Assembly: GCF_022669055.1 (NCBI RefSeq)
Contig: NZ_JAJMLW010000002.1
Location: forward strand, 310,001 to 374,000
DNA: 64,000 nucleotides
Reading direction: 5' to 3'
From: Adlercreutzia faecimuris
GTDB lineage: Bacteria; Actinomycetota; Coriobacteriia; Coriobacteriales; Eggerthellaceae
Shown here: positions 27,820 to 36,197 of the stretch, piece by piece
Layout of the letters: each line of letters opens with the position of its first letter
Numbering within the stretch: position 1 is the first letter of the stretch
Notes under the pieces: model-generated
What the model was told of the DNA's origin: nothing
What the model saw: only the letters and a program-made list of their open reading frames with translations
Databases searched by the model: none
Program-made: the position numbers and the translations under genes

Positions 27820-29400
27820 CTACAGCGTGATGTACCACAGGTTCTTCAGGTCGATGGCCTCGCGCAGGCGGCCGAGCACCTCGTCGGGCACCTCGCCCTC
27901 GACGTTCATGAAGACGAGCGCGCACTGCTCGGCGGGCTTGTCGCCGATCTGCATGGTGGTGATGTTGACGCCGGCCTCGCCCAGGATGGTGCCGATGGCG
28001 CCGATGCGGCCGGGCGCGTCCACGTACTCGAAGAGCAGGGTCTGCTTGGCCGGGGCGATGTCGATCTTGTAGCCGAGGAGCGACACGACGCGGGCGGCCT
28101 GGTTGGCGCCGTAGAGGGTGACGCCCACCTCCACCCCGTCGGCGGTCACGCGCACGGCCGAGGCGTACTCCCCCGCCTCGGGCACGGCCTCGCACTCCAC
28201 CCGGATGCCGTGGCGGTCGGCCACGGCCAGCGCGTTGGCGGCCGACACCGCGCCGATGCGGCGGTAGGCCAGAAGCCCGTCGAGGGCGCCGGCGAGCAGG
28301 ATGGCCGGGTCGGCGTCGGCCACGGCGCCCATGGCCTCCAGGCGCAGCACCTTGGGGGTGGACCCGAGGATCTGCCCGATGACGCGGCCGGCCATCTGGC
28401 AGGCGGGCACGTAGGGGCCCACCGCGTCCATGACCTCGGGCGGCAGCGGGGCGGCGTTGATGGCGGTGGGGACGATGGAGCCCTCGAGGCCCTCCCACAC
28501 GTACTCGGCGATCTGGGTGCCCGCGCGCACCTGGGCCTCGCGGGTCACGGCGGCGATGTGGGGCGTGAGCAGGGCGTTGTCGAACTCGTGGAGGGGGCTG
28601 TCGTGGCAGGGCTCCTCCTCGTAGACGTCCAGGCCCACCGCGTCCACCTTGCCGGCGGCCACGAAGTCGGCCACGGCGTCCACGTCGAAGATGCCGCCGC
28701 GGGCGCAGTTCACCAGCACGACGCCGTCCTTCATGGCGGCCAGCTCGGAGGGGCCGAACATCCCGATGGTCTCGGAGGTCTTGGGCAGGTGCACGGTGAT
28801 GAAGTCGGCGATGGGCAGGATGTCGCCCACCGACTCGAACAGCTCCACCCCCAGGGCCGCGGCGCGCTCGGGGCTGCAGTAGGGGTCGTGGCCCACCAGG
28901 CGCATCCCGAACCCGCGGGCGCGCTCGGCCACCAGGCCGCCGATGCGGCCCAGGCCGAAGATGGCGAGGGTCTTCTGGTAGAGCTCGGTGCCGGTGAAGG
29001 CGGCGCGCTCCCAGGACCCGGCGTGCATGGAGGCGTCGGCCTGGGGGATGCGCCGGGCGCAGGCCAGCAGCAGCGCCATGGTGTGCTCGGCGGCCGACAC
29101 GATGTTGGAGGTGGGGGCGTTGCAGACGATGACGCCGCGCTCGGAGGCGGCCTCCACGTCGATGTTGTCGATGGTCACGCCGGCCCGCCCGATGATCTTG
29201 AGGTTGGCCGCCGCGTCCAGGAGCTCCGGCGTCACCTGGGTCTGGGACCGCACGATGAGCGCGTCGTAGGGGGCGATGGCGGCCGCCAGCTCCTCGGGCG
29301 CCATGTCGAGGCGCACGTCCACCGCGTAGCCCTTGCGCCGCAGGATCTCCAGGCCCTCCTCGGCGATCTTCTCCGTGACCAGCACCCTCTTCTGCGTCAT
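27820..29400 (-). CDS. serA: D-3-phosphoglycerate dehydrogenase (long form)
   Basis: 526 residues from ATG at 29400. Oxidises 3-phosphoglycerate, opening serine synthesis. Rossmann motif GLGRIGGLVAERARGFGMR (about 146), catalytic NCARGGIFD, LDVYEEEP and LTPHIAAVTREAQVRAG; then the allosteric substrate-binding domain (about 320-445) and a C-terminal ACT domain (FEYVDAPGRIGAIGTILGEA) that normally binds serine. The next enzyme, serC, is at 35 kb; serB is not in the window. Confidence 0.97.
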   Translation of the reverse strand: MTQKRVLVTEKIAEEGLEILRRKGYAVDVRLDMAPEELAAAIAPYDALIVRSQTQVTPELLDAAANLKIIGRAGVTIDNIDVEAASERGVIVCNAPTSNIVSAAEHTMALLLACARRIPQADASMHAGSWERAAFTGTELYQKTLAIFGLGRIGGLVAERARGFGMRLVGHDPYCSPERAAALGVELFESVGDILPIADFITVHLPKTSETIGMFGPSELAAMKDGVVLVNCARGGIFDVDAVADFVAAGKVDAVGLDVYEEEPCHDSPLHEFDNALLTPHIAAVTREAQVRAGTQIAEYVWEGLEGSIVPTAINAAPLPPEVMDAVGPYVPACQMAGRVIGQILGSTPKVLRLEAMGAVADADPAILLAGALDGLLAYRRIGAVSAANALAVADRHGIRVECEAVPEAGEYASAVRVTADGVEVGVTLYGANQAARVVSLLGYKIDIAPAKQTLLFEYVDAPGRIGAIGTILGEAGVNITTMQIGDKPAEQCALVFMNVEGEVPDEVLGRLREAIDLKNLWYITL

Positions 29401-29482
29401 GGCGCGTGCTCCCCTTCCTCGGTAGCGCTTGCAAAGGCGGGCGGCCGCGCGCGGCGGCCGCCCCGTCGGTGAGCATGATAGC

Positions 29483-29518
29483 GCAGGGCCCGCCCCGCGC
29501 GCGCGGGGCGGGCCCTGC
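29483..29518. terminator. 36-bp perfect palindrome between molybdoenzyme operon 1 and serA
   Basis: Two perfect 18-bp arms (29483-29500, 29501-29518) with no spacer. It lies 36 bp after the last gene of the operon and just upstream of a TATCAT -10-like box (29475-29480) that may serve serA. No T-tract. It could terminate the operon and insulate serA. Confidence 0.6.
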
Positions 29519-29553
29519 TCCGGGGCGCGCGGCCCGCCTGGGGCCACGGCCGG

Positions 29554-29748
29554 TCAGGACGAGCCGGCCGGCCGGAAGGCGGGCATCTCGTCGCCGCGCG
29601 CGGCCAGGTCGGACTGGAACAGGTCGCGCATGATGGCGTTGCGCGTCTTCCACGTGGCGCCGGTGACGGCGTCCACCGTGGCGGCCACGTCCTCGGCGGA
29701 CACGGCCGCGAGCTTCTGCGCCCGCGCGCGCTCGTCCCTCTCCGCCAC
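29554..29748 (-). CDS. 64-residue protein with an FMN-attachment-like motif
   Basis: Opens with GTG at 29748, 5 bp after the stop of the membrane-protein gene, with AGGGGG upstream. The only recognisable feature is VDAVTGATWKTRNAI (about residues 22-36), matching the core of FMN_bind domains (DaVTGATxTS), in which the Thr of (S/T)GAT carries covalent FMN. No signal peptide or membrane segment; the rest is charged. It may be a minimal flavin protein, a degraded FMN_bind domain, or formerly fused to the membrane gene. Last gene of molybdoenzyme operon 1. Confidence 0.55.
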   Translation of the reverse strand: MAERDERARAQKLAAVSAEDVAATVDAVTGATWKTRNAIMRDLFQSDLAARGDEMPAFRPAGSS

Positions 29749-29753
29749 GGCGC

Positions 29754-30281
29754 CTAGGCCCCCTGGGGCGCCCCGTCGGCGACGGGCGCGGGGTCCTTCT
29801 CGCCGGTGACGGCCTTGGCCAGGCCGCCGGCGGCCGGGTCGCACAGGAACGCCACGATGACGATGGTCGGCCAGAACTGGAGGCACAGCGCCGCGAAGCG
29901 GTCGAGCAGGTTCACGGCCATCATCTGGCCAGTCATGGCGGAGAGCGCCTCGGTCTCGCCCACGCCGGTCATGAAGGCGGTCATGACGATGCCGAGGAAG
30001 AGCATGATGAGCGTGCTGAAGAACACGTTCTGGATGAGCCGGAAGGCAACGGTGCCGGGCCGGGCGTCGTAGTAGGCGGCAGCCGCGGCCGAGACGCGGG
30101 CGAGCGGGACGACGGCCGTCACCACGAAGGAGGCGACGAAGGCCACCCCGAAGCTCATCAGGTAGAACACCGGGTCGATGTGGGGCATGCCCTGCATGAG
30201 GGTCAGGCACACGCACAGGACGGCGGCGACGAAGAGGGAGAAGAACAGCCCGTAGATGAGGTAGTACTTCTTAGAGTGCAT
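29754..30281 (-). CDS. Four-helix membrane protein of molybdoenzyme operon 1
   Basis: 175 residues after GAGGAG. Two halves each contain an FFS-type start and two membrane helices (FFSLFVAAVLCVCLTLMQG; FFSTLIMLFLGIVMTAFMTG), suggesting internal duplication of a two-helix unit, similar in style to DUF2798-like proteins (uncertain). It lacks the eight-helix NrfD/DmsC pattern. Position after the ferredoxin gene suggests a membrane anchor or electron-transfer partner (inference). Confidence 0.75.
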   Translation of the reverse strand: MHSKKYYLIYGLFFSLFVAAVLCVCLTLMQGMPHIDPVFYLMSFGVAFVASFVVTAVVPLARVSAAAAAYYDARPGTVAFRLIQNVFFSTLIMLFLGIVMTAFMTGVGETEALSAMTGQMMAVNLLDRFAALCLQFWPTIVIVAFLCDPAAGGLAKAVTGEKDPAPVADGAPQGA

Positions 30282-30348
30282 GGAACCACGCTCCTCGCTT
30301 GCGGCCCCCGGGCACGGCGCCCGGGGGCCTGCGTCGGGCGGTCGGCGG

Positions 30349-30690
30349 CTAGCCGACCACGAACAGGGTCTGCTGCTTGTCGTCCATCTTGGCGGACAGC
30401 TCGGCCACGGGGCCGAACTCGATGCAGCGGGACTGGCAGTGCTGCACGCAGGTGGGCACCTTGCCCAGGCCCCGGCGCATCGCGCAGGTGTCGCACTGCT
30501 TGGTGGGGATGGGCAGGTAGGAGAACTGCCAGTTCTCCTCGGCCTCGTCGCCGATCACCCAGGGGCCGATCTTGACCACCTTCACGCCGGTCTGCCCCAC
30601 GGGGTAGCCGTGCTCCATCTGGCAGGCTATCTCGCAGCTGTGGCAGCCCGAGCACCACTGCGCGTCAATCAGGAGTCCGTACTTGGCCAT
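30349..30690 (-). CDS. Ferredoxin-like 4Fe-4S subunit of molybdoenzyme 1
   Basis: 113 residues. Two Cys groups: CSGCHSCEIAC near residue 13 and CDTCAMRRGLGKVPTCVQHC in the second half, enough for two 4Fe-4S clusters; DmsB-type proteins normally have four. It shuttles electrons to the molybdopterin subunit, whose stop codon is 3 bp upstream. The short two-cluster form is usual for catechol dehydroxylase and related small subunits in Eggerthellaceae. Confidence 0.9.
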   Translation of the reverse strand: MAKYGLLIDAQWCSGCHSCEIACQMEHGYPVGQTGVKVVKIGPWVIGDEAEENWQFSYLPIPTKQCDTCAMRRGLGKVPTCVQHCQSRCIEFGPVAELSAKMDDKQQTLFVVG

Positions 30691-30693
30691 GGC

Positions 30694-32928
30694 CTACTCA
30701 CCTTCCTCAACCTTGTAGATCTTGCAGATGGAGCTCTTGTAGTTCGACCCGAAGCCGCTCTTGCCGGGGATCCAGGGCAGCGTGTTGTTGATGTTGAGGT
30801 CGAACACGTCGTAGAACTTCTCGGGGTCGCCCTCGGGGAACCACCAGCCGTGGTCGCAGGAGACCATGCGGCGGTCCATGACGGGCGTGAGCTTGGCCTT
30901 GCGCTTGGCGCGGCCGAGCGGGCCCTCCATCCACACCCAGTCGCCGTCGCGGATGCCGTACTTCTCGGCGGTCTCGGGGTGGATCTCCATGAGGGGCCAG
31001 GGGCGGTAGTGGCGCATGCGCTCGATCTGGCGGTGCTCAGAGTGGAACATGCCCCAGAAGCGCGCGCCGGAGGTCATGACCAGCGGGTACTCCTCCATGA
31101 GGTCGGGGGTCGACCCGGGGCCGGGCTCGGGCTCCTCGAAGTAGGGCAGCGGGTCGAGGCCGGCGCGGCTGTAGAAGTTGCTCCACAGCTCGATGCGGCC
31201 CGTCGGGGTGTTGAAGCCGGGCTCGCCGTCGGGGCGCAGCATGCCCTTCTCGTAGCGGTAGTACTCGATGGGCTGGTAGGCCGGGGCCACCTCCTGGAGC
31301 TCCTCGAAGGACATATCGGTGGGCTTGAGCATGTCGGTGAACATGTCGTCGACGTTGTCCCACGGCCAGGCCTCGGGGTTCCAGCGGCGGCCGAGCTCGA
31401 GGTTGATCTCCATGTCGGACTTCGTCTCGCCGACCGAGGTGACCTTGTTGATGGTCGAGCCGCGCTGGGCGCCGGACACGAACGCGATGCCGTTGCGCTC
31501 GGCGAAGGTCTGGGCCGGCAGCACCACGTCGGCGAGCGCCGCGATGGTCGGGGTCTTGAACAGGTCGACCACCACGATGAAGTCGAGCTTGTTCAGGGCC
31601 TTGTAGAGGCGCTGGGGGTCGGCGCCCATGCAGGCGATGGGGTTGGTGGTCTGGAGCCACGCGCCGTGGATCTCGTAGGGCTCGCCCGTCTCCATGGTGC
31701 GCACCGTCTCGTCGGGCTGGGACACGGCGAAGCCGAAGTTGTAGAGCGGGTAGTCCTTGATGCCGATGCGCTTCTCCTCCTGGACGGGACCCAGGATCTC
31801 GCGGCCCCAACCGCCGGCCACCGGCAAGATCTCCGGCGCCACGATCATGCCGCCGGGGCGCTCCATGTTGCCGGTGATCTCCCAGAGGGCGAGTATCGCC
31901 TGGCCAGCCGGCATGGCCTCGCGGGTCATGTCGACGGCCACGCCCCACTGCAGCGTCGAGTTGGCCGCGTTGCCCAGGATGCGGGCGGCCGCCACGATCT
32001 TGTCCGCCGGCACCCAGGTGATCTCGGCCACCTTCTCCACCGGGAACTCGGCGGCGCGGGCCCTGAGCTCCTCGAAGCCGTAGCACCACTTCTCGACGAA
32101 CTCGTGGTCGTAGAGGTCCTCCTCGATGATGACGTTCATCATGCCCAAGGCCAGCGCCGCGTCGGTGCCGGGGCGCACGCGCAGGTGCAGCTCGGACTTG
32201 GTGGCGAGCCAGGTGACCTTCGGGTCGACGGTGACTATCTTCATGCCGCGCTTCATGAGGTCGATCACCCAGTGGCCGTAGAAGCCCTCGATGTTGGACT
32301 TGAGCGGGTAGTTGCCCCAGATGAACATGACCTCGGGCACCTCGTAGTCGGGGTGGTCGTAGCGCTCGGGGAACTGCTGGGCGGCATCGGGGATCCAGGG
32401 CGCGCCGGTGGTGGCGGCCATGCCGGCGATGCGCGGCAGGTAGCAGGCCTGGCCGGAGAGCAGGCCCGTGTAGTTGGGGGACCCGAACGACCACGCCAGG
32501 CGCGTGATGTAGGCGGCGATGTCGCGGCCGGTGCCCTGGGCGAAGATGACGGACTCGGCGCCGTACTTCTCCTTCATGTCCATGAACTTCTCGGTGATGA
32601 GGTCGTAGGCCTCGTCCCACGTGATGCGCTCCCAGATGTCCTTGCCGCGATCCCTCGGGTCGCGCTTCATGGGGTAGAGCAGGCGCTCCTTGTGGTTGGT
32701 CACCTCGGGCGCGTCCAGGCAGCGCATGCACAGGCGCCCCTCGGTCCAGGGATCCTCCGGATCGCCCTCGCACTTGACGAACTTGCCGTCGGCGTCGGTG
32801 TACATGATGACGCCGCACCCCAGGTGGCACCCCGGCCCCGTCCAGGCGCAGCCGCGCGTCACGTTGAGGTCGCCCTCCTCGTAGCGGAACGGCCGCTCGT
32901 GGGGCACGGTCTTGTACTTCTCGCTCAT
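30694..32928 (-). CDS. Molybdopterin-dependent oxidoreductase, catalytic subunit (operon 1)
   Basis: 744 residues from ATG at 32928 (GGGAGGAAGGT before it; the longer frame has no ribosome-binding site). DMSO-reductase family, Mo-bis-PGD. N-terminal 4Fe-4S ligands Cys27, Cys34, Cys38 and Cys67 or 70; candidate Mo ligand Cys162 in SGQACYLPR (inference). Molybdopterin-binding motifs include WGNYPLKSN, VDPKVTWLATKS, RVRPGTDAALALGMMN and the C-terminal dinucleotide-binding domain. No Tat signal, so cytoplasmic. A Cys-ligated, Tat-less enzyme with a short ferredoxin partner and a LuxR neighbour fits the catechol-dehydroxylase-like branch of Eggerthellaceae; the substrate is unknown. Confidence 0.93.
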   Translation of the reverse strand: MSEKYKTVPHERPFRYEEGDLNVTRGCAWTGPGCHLGCGVIMYTDADGKFVKCEGDPEDPWTEGRLCMRCLDAPEVTNHKERLLYPMKRDPRDRGKDIWERITWDEAYDLITEKFMDMKEKYGAESVIFAQGTGRDIAAYITRLAWSFGSPNYTGLLSGQACYLPRIAGMAATTGAPWIPDAAQQFPERYDHPDYEVPEVMFIWGNYPLKSNIEGFYGHWVIDLMKRGMKIVTVDPKVTWLATKSELHLRVRPGTDAALALGMMNVIIEEDLYDHEFVEKWCYGFEELRARAAEFPVEKVAEITWVPADKIVAAARILGNAANSTLQWGVAVDMTREAMPAGQAILALWEITGNMERPGGMIVAPEILPVAGGWGREILGPVQEEKRIGIKDYPLYNFGFAVSQPDETVRTMETGEPYEIHGAWLQTTNPIACMGADPQRLYKALNKLDFIVVVDLFKTPTIAALADVVLPAQTFAERNGIAFVSGAQRGSTINKVTSVGETKSDMEINLELGRRWNPEAWPWDNVDDMFTDMLKPTDMSFEELQEVAPAYQPIEYYRYEKGMLRPDGEPGFNTPTGRIELWSNFYSRAGLDPLPYFEEPEPGPGSTPDLMEEYPLVMTSGARFWGMFHSEHRQIERMRHYRPWPLMEIHPETAEKYGIRDGDWVWMEGPLGRAKRKAKLTPVMDRRMVSCDHGWWFPEGDPEKFYDVFDLNINNTLPWIPGKSGFGSNYKSSICKIYKVEEGE

Positions 32929-33000
32929 ACCTTCCTCCCTTGCTTGAGAGACTCGGGCGCCGGTTCCGCGTCCCCGTTGCGCCGGGGCGCGGCCTTGCGC

Positions 33001-33019
33001 TAACCTGGTGGCCACGTTA
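33001..33019. promoter_or_regulatory. Operator-like palindrome between molybdoenzyme 1 and its LuxR regulator
   Basis: TAAC-c-TGG-tgg-CCA-c-GTTA: 7 symmetric positions per half in 19 bp, flanked by GCGCGGCC ... GGCCGCGC. It lies 73 bp from the molybdoenzyme start and 92 bp from the luxR start, a suitable place to control both. Confidence 0.55.
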
Positions 33020-33110
33020 GGCCGCGCCGCGGGGGGCCGCCATCGGCCAAGGGGGTGAAACCGCGGGCACGGGGTCGCGACTATCGGTCGATGCCAAGGG
33101 GGAAGCGTCT

Positions 33111-34577
33111 ATGGAAAAAAGTATGAGCGCCGGCGTTGAGCCAGGTCAGGGCCTCAACTGGCCGCTGCTCTTCACCGCCGCCTGCGGGTTCGCCCTCTAC
33201 TGGGGCTGCTTCTTCACCATGCTCATGCGCAACTCGTTCATGGACGGCGGGGTGGAGCTTCTGTGGTACCACCTGTTTCTGCGCGTCGTGTTCCTGGGCG
33301 GCTCGGGGCTCGCCTGCGTCATCATTGCCCGCCGCGCCGACTGGATGGCGTCGGAGCGCGGGGCGCGCGTGCAGAAGGCGGGCGCCTGGATGTTCTCGGT
33401 GGTGGCCGCGTCGGCCTCGCTGGCCTTCCACTCGATCGGCGCGGCGCTGCCGCTCGCCTTCGACCTGGTGGCCTGGGGGCTCGCCGGGATGGGGCTCGCC
33501 TGCCTGCTGATGCTGTGGGTGGAGCTCCTGGCCGCCTTCCCCGCGCCCGGGCGGACGGCCGCGCTCCTCGGCGCCATGGCCCTCGGCGCGCCGGCCTACC
33601 TGGTGATGAACCTGCTGCCCTTTCCCTTCAACATCGGGCTTCTGTGCGTGTCGCCGGTGCTGAGCCTGGGGATGCTGCGCGTGCTCGAGGCCGACCCCGC
33701 CACGGTGCCGGCCGCCTTCGTGCCGCTGGCCGAGTCGCGCGGGCGCGCCCGCTGGGGCGCCTCGTTCAAGGGGACGGCGGTGGCCTACGGCGTGGTGTTC
33801 GGCCTGGGCATCGGCTCGACCACGCGCATCGCGGCGAGCGAGCCGCTCTTCACGGGCATCGCCTGCCTTTTGGCCCTCGGCGCGGGGGCGGCCTGGTGGG
33901 GGCTGCGCCGCCTGCCCGACCGCATCCGCCAGGGCGGCAGCTTCCGGCTCATGTTCCCCGTGCTCATCATCGCGCTCATCCCGATGTCGTTCCTCCAGGG
34001 GCTGCCGGCCGTGGCCTGCAACCTGCTGCTCCTGGGCTGCTACGTGTTCTTCGAGGCCGTCGGCATCGACCTGGCGCTCACCCTGGCCGAGGCGCGCCGG
34101 GCGTCCCGAGTGCACCTGGCGGCGTCGGCCCAGGCGTGTTTGTACCTGGGGCTCGCGCTCGGCCACGTCATCGGGCTGGCGGCCACCTCGTCGGGGGCGA
34201 TGGACTACGCGACGCTGTCGGCCGCGGCGCTCGCGCTGGTGGTGGTGCTCGCCGTGTTCGTGACGTTCGCCGCCGTGGCGCCGCTGGCCGGCGAGGGGCC
34301 GCGCGGCGCGTCCGTCGGCGCGCAGGGCGAGGGAGGCGGCGCGGAGCCGGGCGAGGGCGGCTTCCAGGCGCGCTGCGAGGCCGTGGCGCGGGGCGCGGGG
34401 CTGTCGGCCCGCGAGACCGAGGTGTTCATGCTGCTCGCCCGCGGCCGCGGCGTCGAGCACATCCAGAACAAGCTCTGCATATCGAGCCACACCGTCAAGA
34501 CCCACGTCTACAACATCTACCGCAAGATGGGCATCGGCTCGCGCGAGGAGCTCCTCGACGCAGTGGAAGGCGACTAG
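33111..34577 (+). CDS. Membrane-bound LuxR-type regulator of molybdoenzyme operon 1
   Basis: 488 residues. About twelve hydrophobic segments (from LLFTAACGFALYWGCFF through about residue 400), then a LuxR HTH at 426-488 (LSARETEVFMLLARGRG...SHTVKTHVYNIYRKM). Divergent from the molybdoenzyme gene across 182 bp. Same class as the orphan at 7.5-9.0 kb, and as regulators known in Eggerthella to induce dehydroxylase operons in response to their substrate. It is followed by a very long hairpin. Confidence 0.9.
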   Translation: MEKSMSAGVEPGQGLNWPLLFTAACGFALYWGCFFTMLMRNSFMDGGVELLWYHLFLRVVFLGGSGLACVIIARRADWMASERGARVQKAGAWMFSVVAASASLAFHSIGAALPLAFDLVAWGLAGMGLACLLMLWVELLAAFPAPGRTAALLGAMALGAPAYLVMNLLPFPFNIGLLCVSPVLSLGMLRVLEADPATVPAAFVPLAESRGRARWGASFKGTAVAYGVVFGLGIGSTTRIAASEPLFTGIACLLALGAGAAWWGLRRLPDRIRQGGSFRLMFPVLIIALIPMSFLQGLPAVACNLLLLGCYVFFEAVGIDLALTLAEARRASRVHLAASAQACLYLGLALGHVIGLAATSSGAMDYATLSAAALALVVVLAVFVTFAAVAPLAGEGPRGASVGAQGEGGGAEPGEGGFQARCEAVARGAGLSARETEVFMLLARGRGVEHIQNKLCISSHTVKTHVYNIYRKMGIGSREELLDAVEGD

Positions 34578-34586
34578 GGGCCTGGC

Positions 34587-34672
34587 GCCCGGAGCGGGTG
34601 GGGCGGGGCTGCGGTCGCCTCCTCGCTTCGCTGCGGGGGTGCTCCCTTCGCCCCGCCCCACCCGCTCCGGGC
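34587..34672. repeat. 86-bp long inverted repeat (22-bp perfect arms)
   Basis: Arms 34587-34608 and 34651-34672 are perfect reverse complements; the 42-bp spacer is C/G/T-rich. It starts 10 bp after the luxR stop, in the convergent luxR/serC intergenic region (34578-34887), which holds no gene. Probably a transcript-end structure; possibly a small mobile remnant. Confidence 0.75.
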
Positions 34673-34697
34673 TCCCTCACCTCCCTGGAGGCGAAAG

Positions 34698-34726
34698 GGG
34701 ACAACGGGGACGTAGGCCGTTGTCCC
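34698..34726. repeat. Inverted repeat, 10-bp arms
   Basis: GGGACAACGG / CCGTTGTCCC around a 9-nt spacer, in the same convergent region. The flanking CCCTGGAGGCGA-type sequence recurs near 34817 (CCCTGGAGACGA), so this intergenic region may be built from repeated modules. Confidence 0.5.
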
Positions 34727-34832
34727 GAAAGACGTGGAGCACCTGGTCGCCCCGAAGGGACGCGAGCCGCGATGGAAGGCGGGGGGCCGCCGGAGCAGAC
34801 CGGCCGCTCCCCTGCCCCCTGGAGACGAGAAG

Positions 34833-34860
34833 GGGGCGGGCGCCCTGCGGCACCCGCCCC
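34833..34860 (-). terminator. Terminator-like hairpin of serC
   Basis: GGGGCGGG / CCCGCCCC arms with a 12-nt loop, 28 bp after the serC stop; CTTCTC follows on the minus strand. Confidence 0.5.
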
Positions 34861-34887
34861 TCTGGCTGATCGGCTATCGCACGCGGC

Positions 34888-35970
34888 CTAGGCGTGGGCC
34901 TTCTCGAACTCGGCCATGTAGGCGACGAGCGCCTCGACGCCGGCCTTGGGCATGGCGTTGTAGATGGAGGCGCGCATGCCGCCGACGGAGCGGTGGCCCT
35001 TGATGGACTCGATGTTGTGGCTCTTCGCCTCGGCCACGAACAGCGCATCGAGCTCGTCGGAGCCGGTGACGAAGGGCACGTTCATGATCGAGCGGTCGCT
35101 CTTGCGGGCGGTCGCCTTGAACAGCGCGCTCTGGTCGAGGTAGTCGTAGAGGATGGCCGCCTTCTCCTCATTCTTGGCCTTCATGGCCGTCAGGCCGCCC
35201 TGCTCCTTCAGCCACTTGAACACGAGGCCGCACACGTAGATGCCGTAGGCCGGCGGGGTGTTAGAGAGCGACTTCGCCTTGACCTGGGTGGTGTAGCGCA
35301 TGATGGAGGGGGTGAAGGGCAGCACGTCCTCGCGCACCAGATCGTCGCGGACGATGACGATGGTCACGCCGGCCGGGCCGATGTTCTTCTGGACGCCGCC
35401 GTAGACGATGCCGAACTTGGAGACGTCCATCGGCTCGGAGAGGAACATCGAGCTCACGTCGGTCACGAGCGGGACGTCGCCGGTGTCGGGGAGCTTGGGG
35501 TAGCGGGTGCCGTAGATCGTCTCGTTCTGGCAGATGTAGACGTAGTCGGCGTCGGGCGAGAACTCGATGGCGTCCACGTCGGGCACGTAGGAGAAGTTCT
35601 CGTCCTCGGAGCTCGCCACGCAGCGGGCGTCGCCGTAGAGCTTGGCCTCCTTGAACGCCTTCTTCGACCACGAGCCGGACACGATGTAGTCGGCCACCTT
35701 GTTCCGCATGAGGTTCATGGGGATGGCGGCGAACTGCTGGGTGGCGCCGCCCTGGAGGAAGAGCACCTGGTAGTTCTCGGGGATCTGCAGGAGCTCGCGC
35801 AGGTCGGCCTCGGCCGTCTCGATGATGCCCGCGAAGGGCTTGGAGCGGTGGCTCATCTCCATGACGGACATGCCGGTGCCGTCGTAGTCGAGCATCTCGG
35901 CCGCGGCCTGGCGCAGCACCTCCTCGGGAAGCACCGCCGGACCCGCTGAAAAGTTGTAGACCCTGCCCAT
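34888..35970 (-). CDS. serC: Phosphoserine aminotransferase
   Basis: 360 residues from ATG at 35970 after AAGGAG. PLP enzyme that converts 3-phosphohydroxypyruvate and glutamate to phosphoserine. Starts YNFSAGPAVLPEEVL; LFLQGGATQQFAAIPMNL; the PLP-lysine is in YGGVQKNIGPAG; the C-terminus has KGHRSVGGMRASIYNAMP. Second step of serine synthesis after serA (5.5 kb away). A GC-rich 227-bp gap without genes separates it from ilvN. Confidence 0.97.
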   Translation of the reverse strand: MGRVYNFSAGPAVLPEEVLRQAAAEMLDYDGTGMSVMEMSHRSKPFAGIIETAEADLRELLQIPENYQVLFLQGGATQQFAAIPMNLMRNKVADYIVSGSWSKKAFKEAKLYGDARCVASSEDENFSYVPDVDAIEFSPDADYVYICQNETIYGTRYPKLPDTGDVPLVTDVSSMFLSEPMDVSKFGIVYGGVQKNIGPAGVTIVIVRDDLVREDVLPFTPSIMRYTTQVKAKSLSNTPPAYGIYVCGLVFKWLKEQGGLTAMKAKNEEKAAILYDYLDQSALFKATARKSDRSIMNVPFVTGSDELDALFVAEAKSHNIESIKGHRSVGGMRASIYNAMPKAGVEALVAYMAEFEKAHA

Positions 35971-36197
35971 GTTCGCTCCTTCTCGTGAGTGCGGCCGGCT
36001 TTCCGCCGGCCCTCCTGCGTGGGATAGCTGCTGCCATCGTAGCACCGCGGGCGCGCGCCGGGCGGCGCGCGGCGGATGCGGGCGGCGGGCGGCGGGGCGG
36101 CTGCGAGCGCGGGGGCGTGGGCTGATGGCGCGCGGAGCAGGCGCCGACGAGGACGCCGGACGCGGGGCGCCGCGAGCGCGGGGGCGCGGGCGGGGCG

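Noticed and set aside
29483-29518. Operator for serA
   Set aside because: The 36-bp palindrome consists only of GC-rich self-complementary sequence at an operon end; a transcript-end hairpin is the simpler reading, though overlap with a serA promoter is possible.
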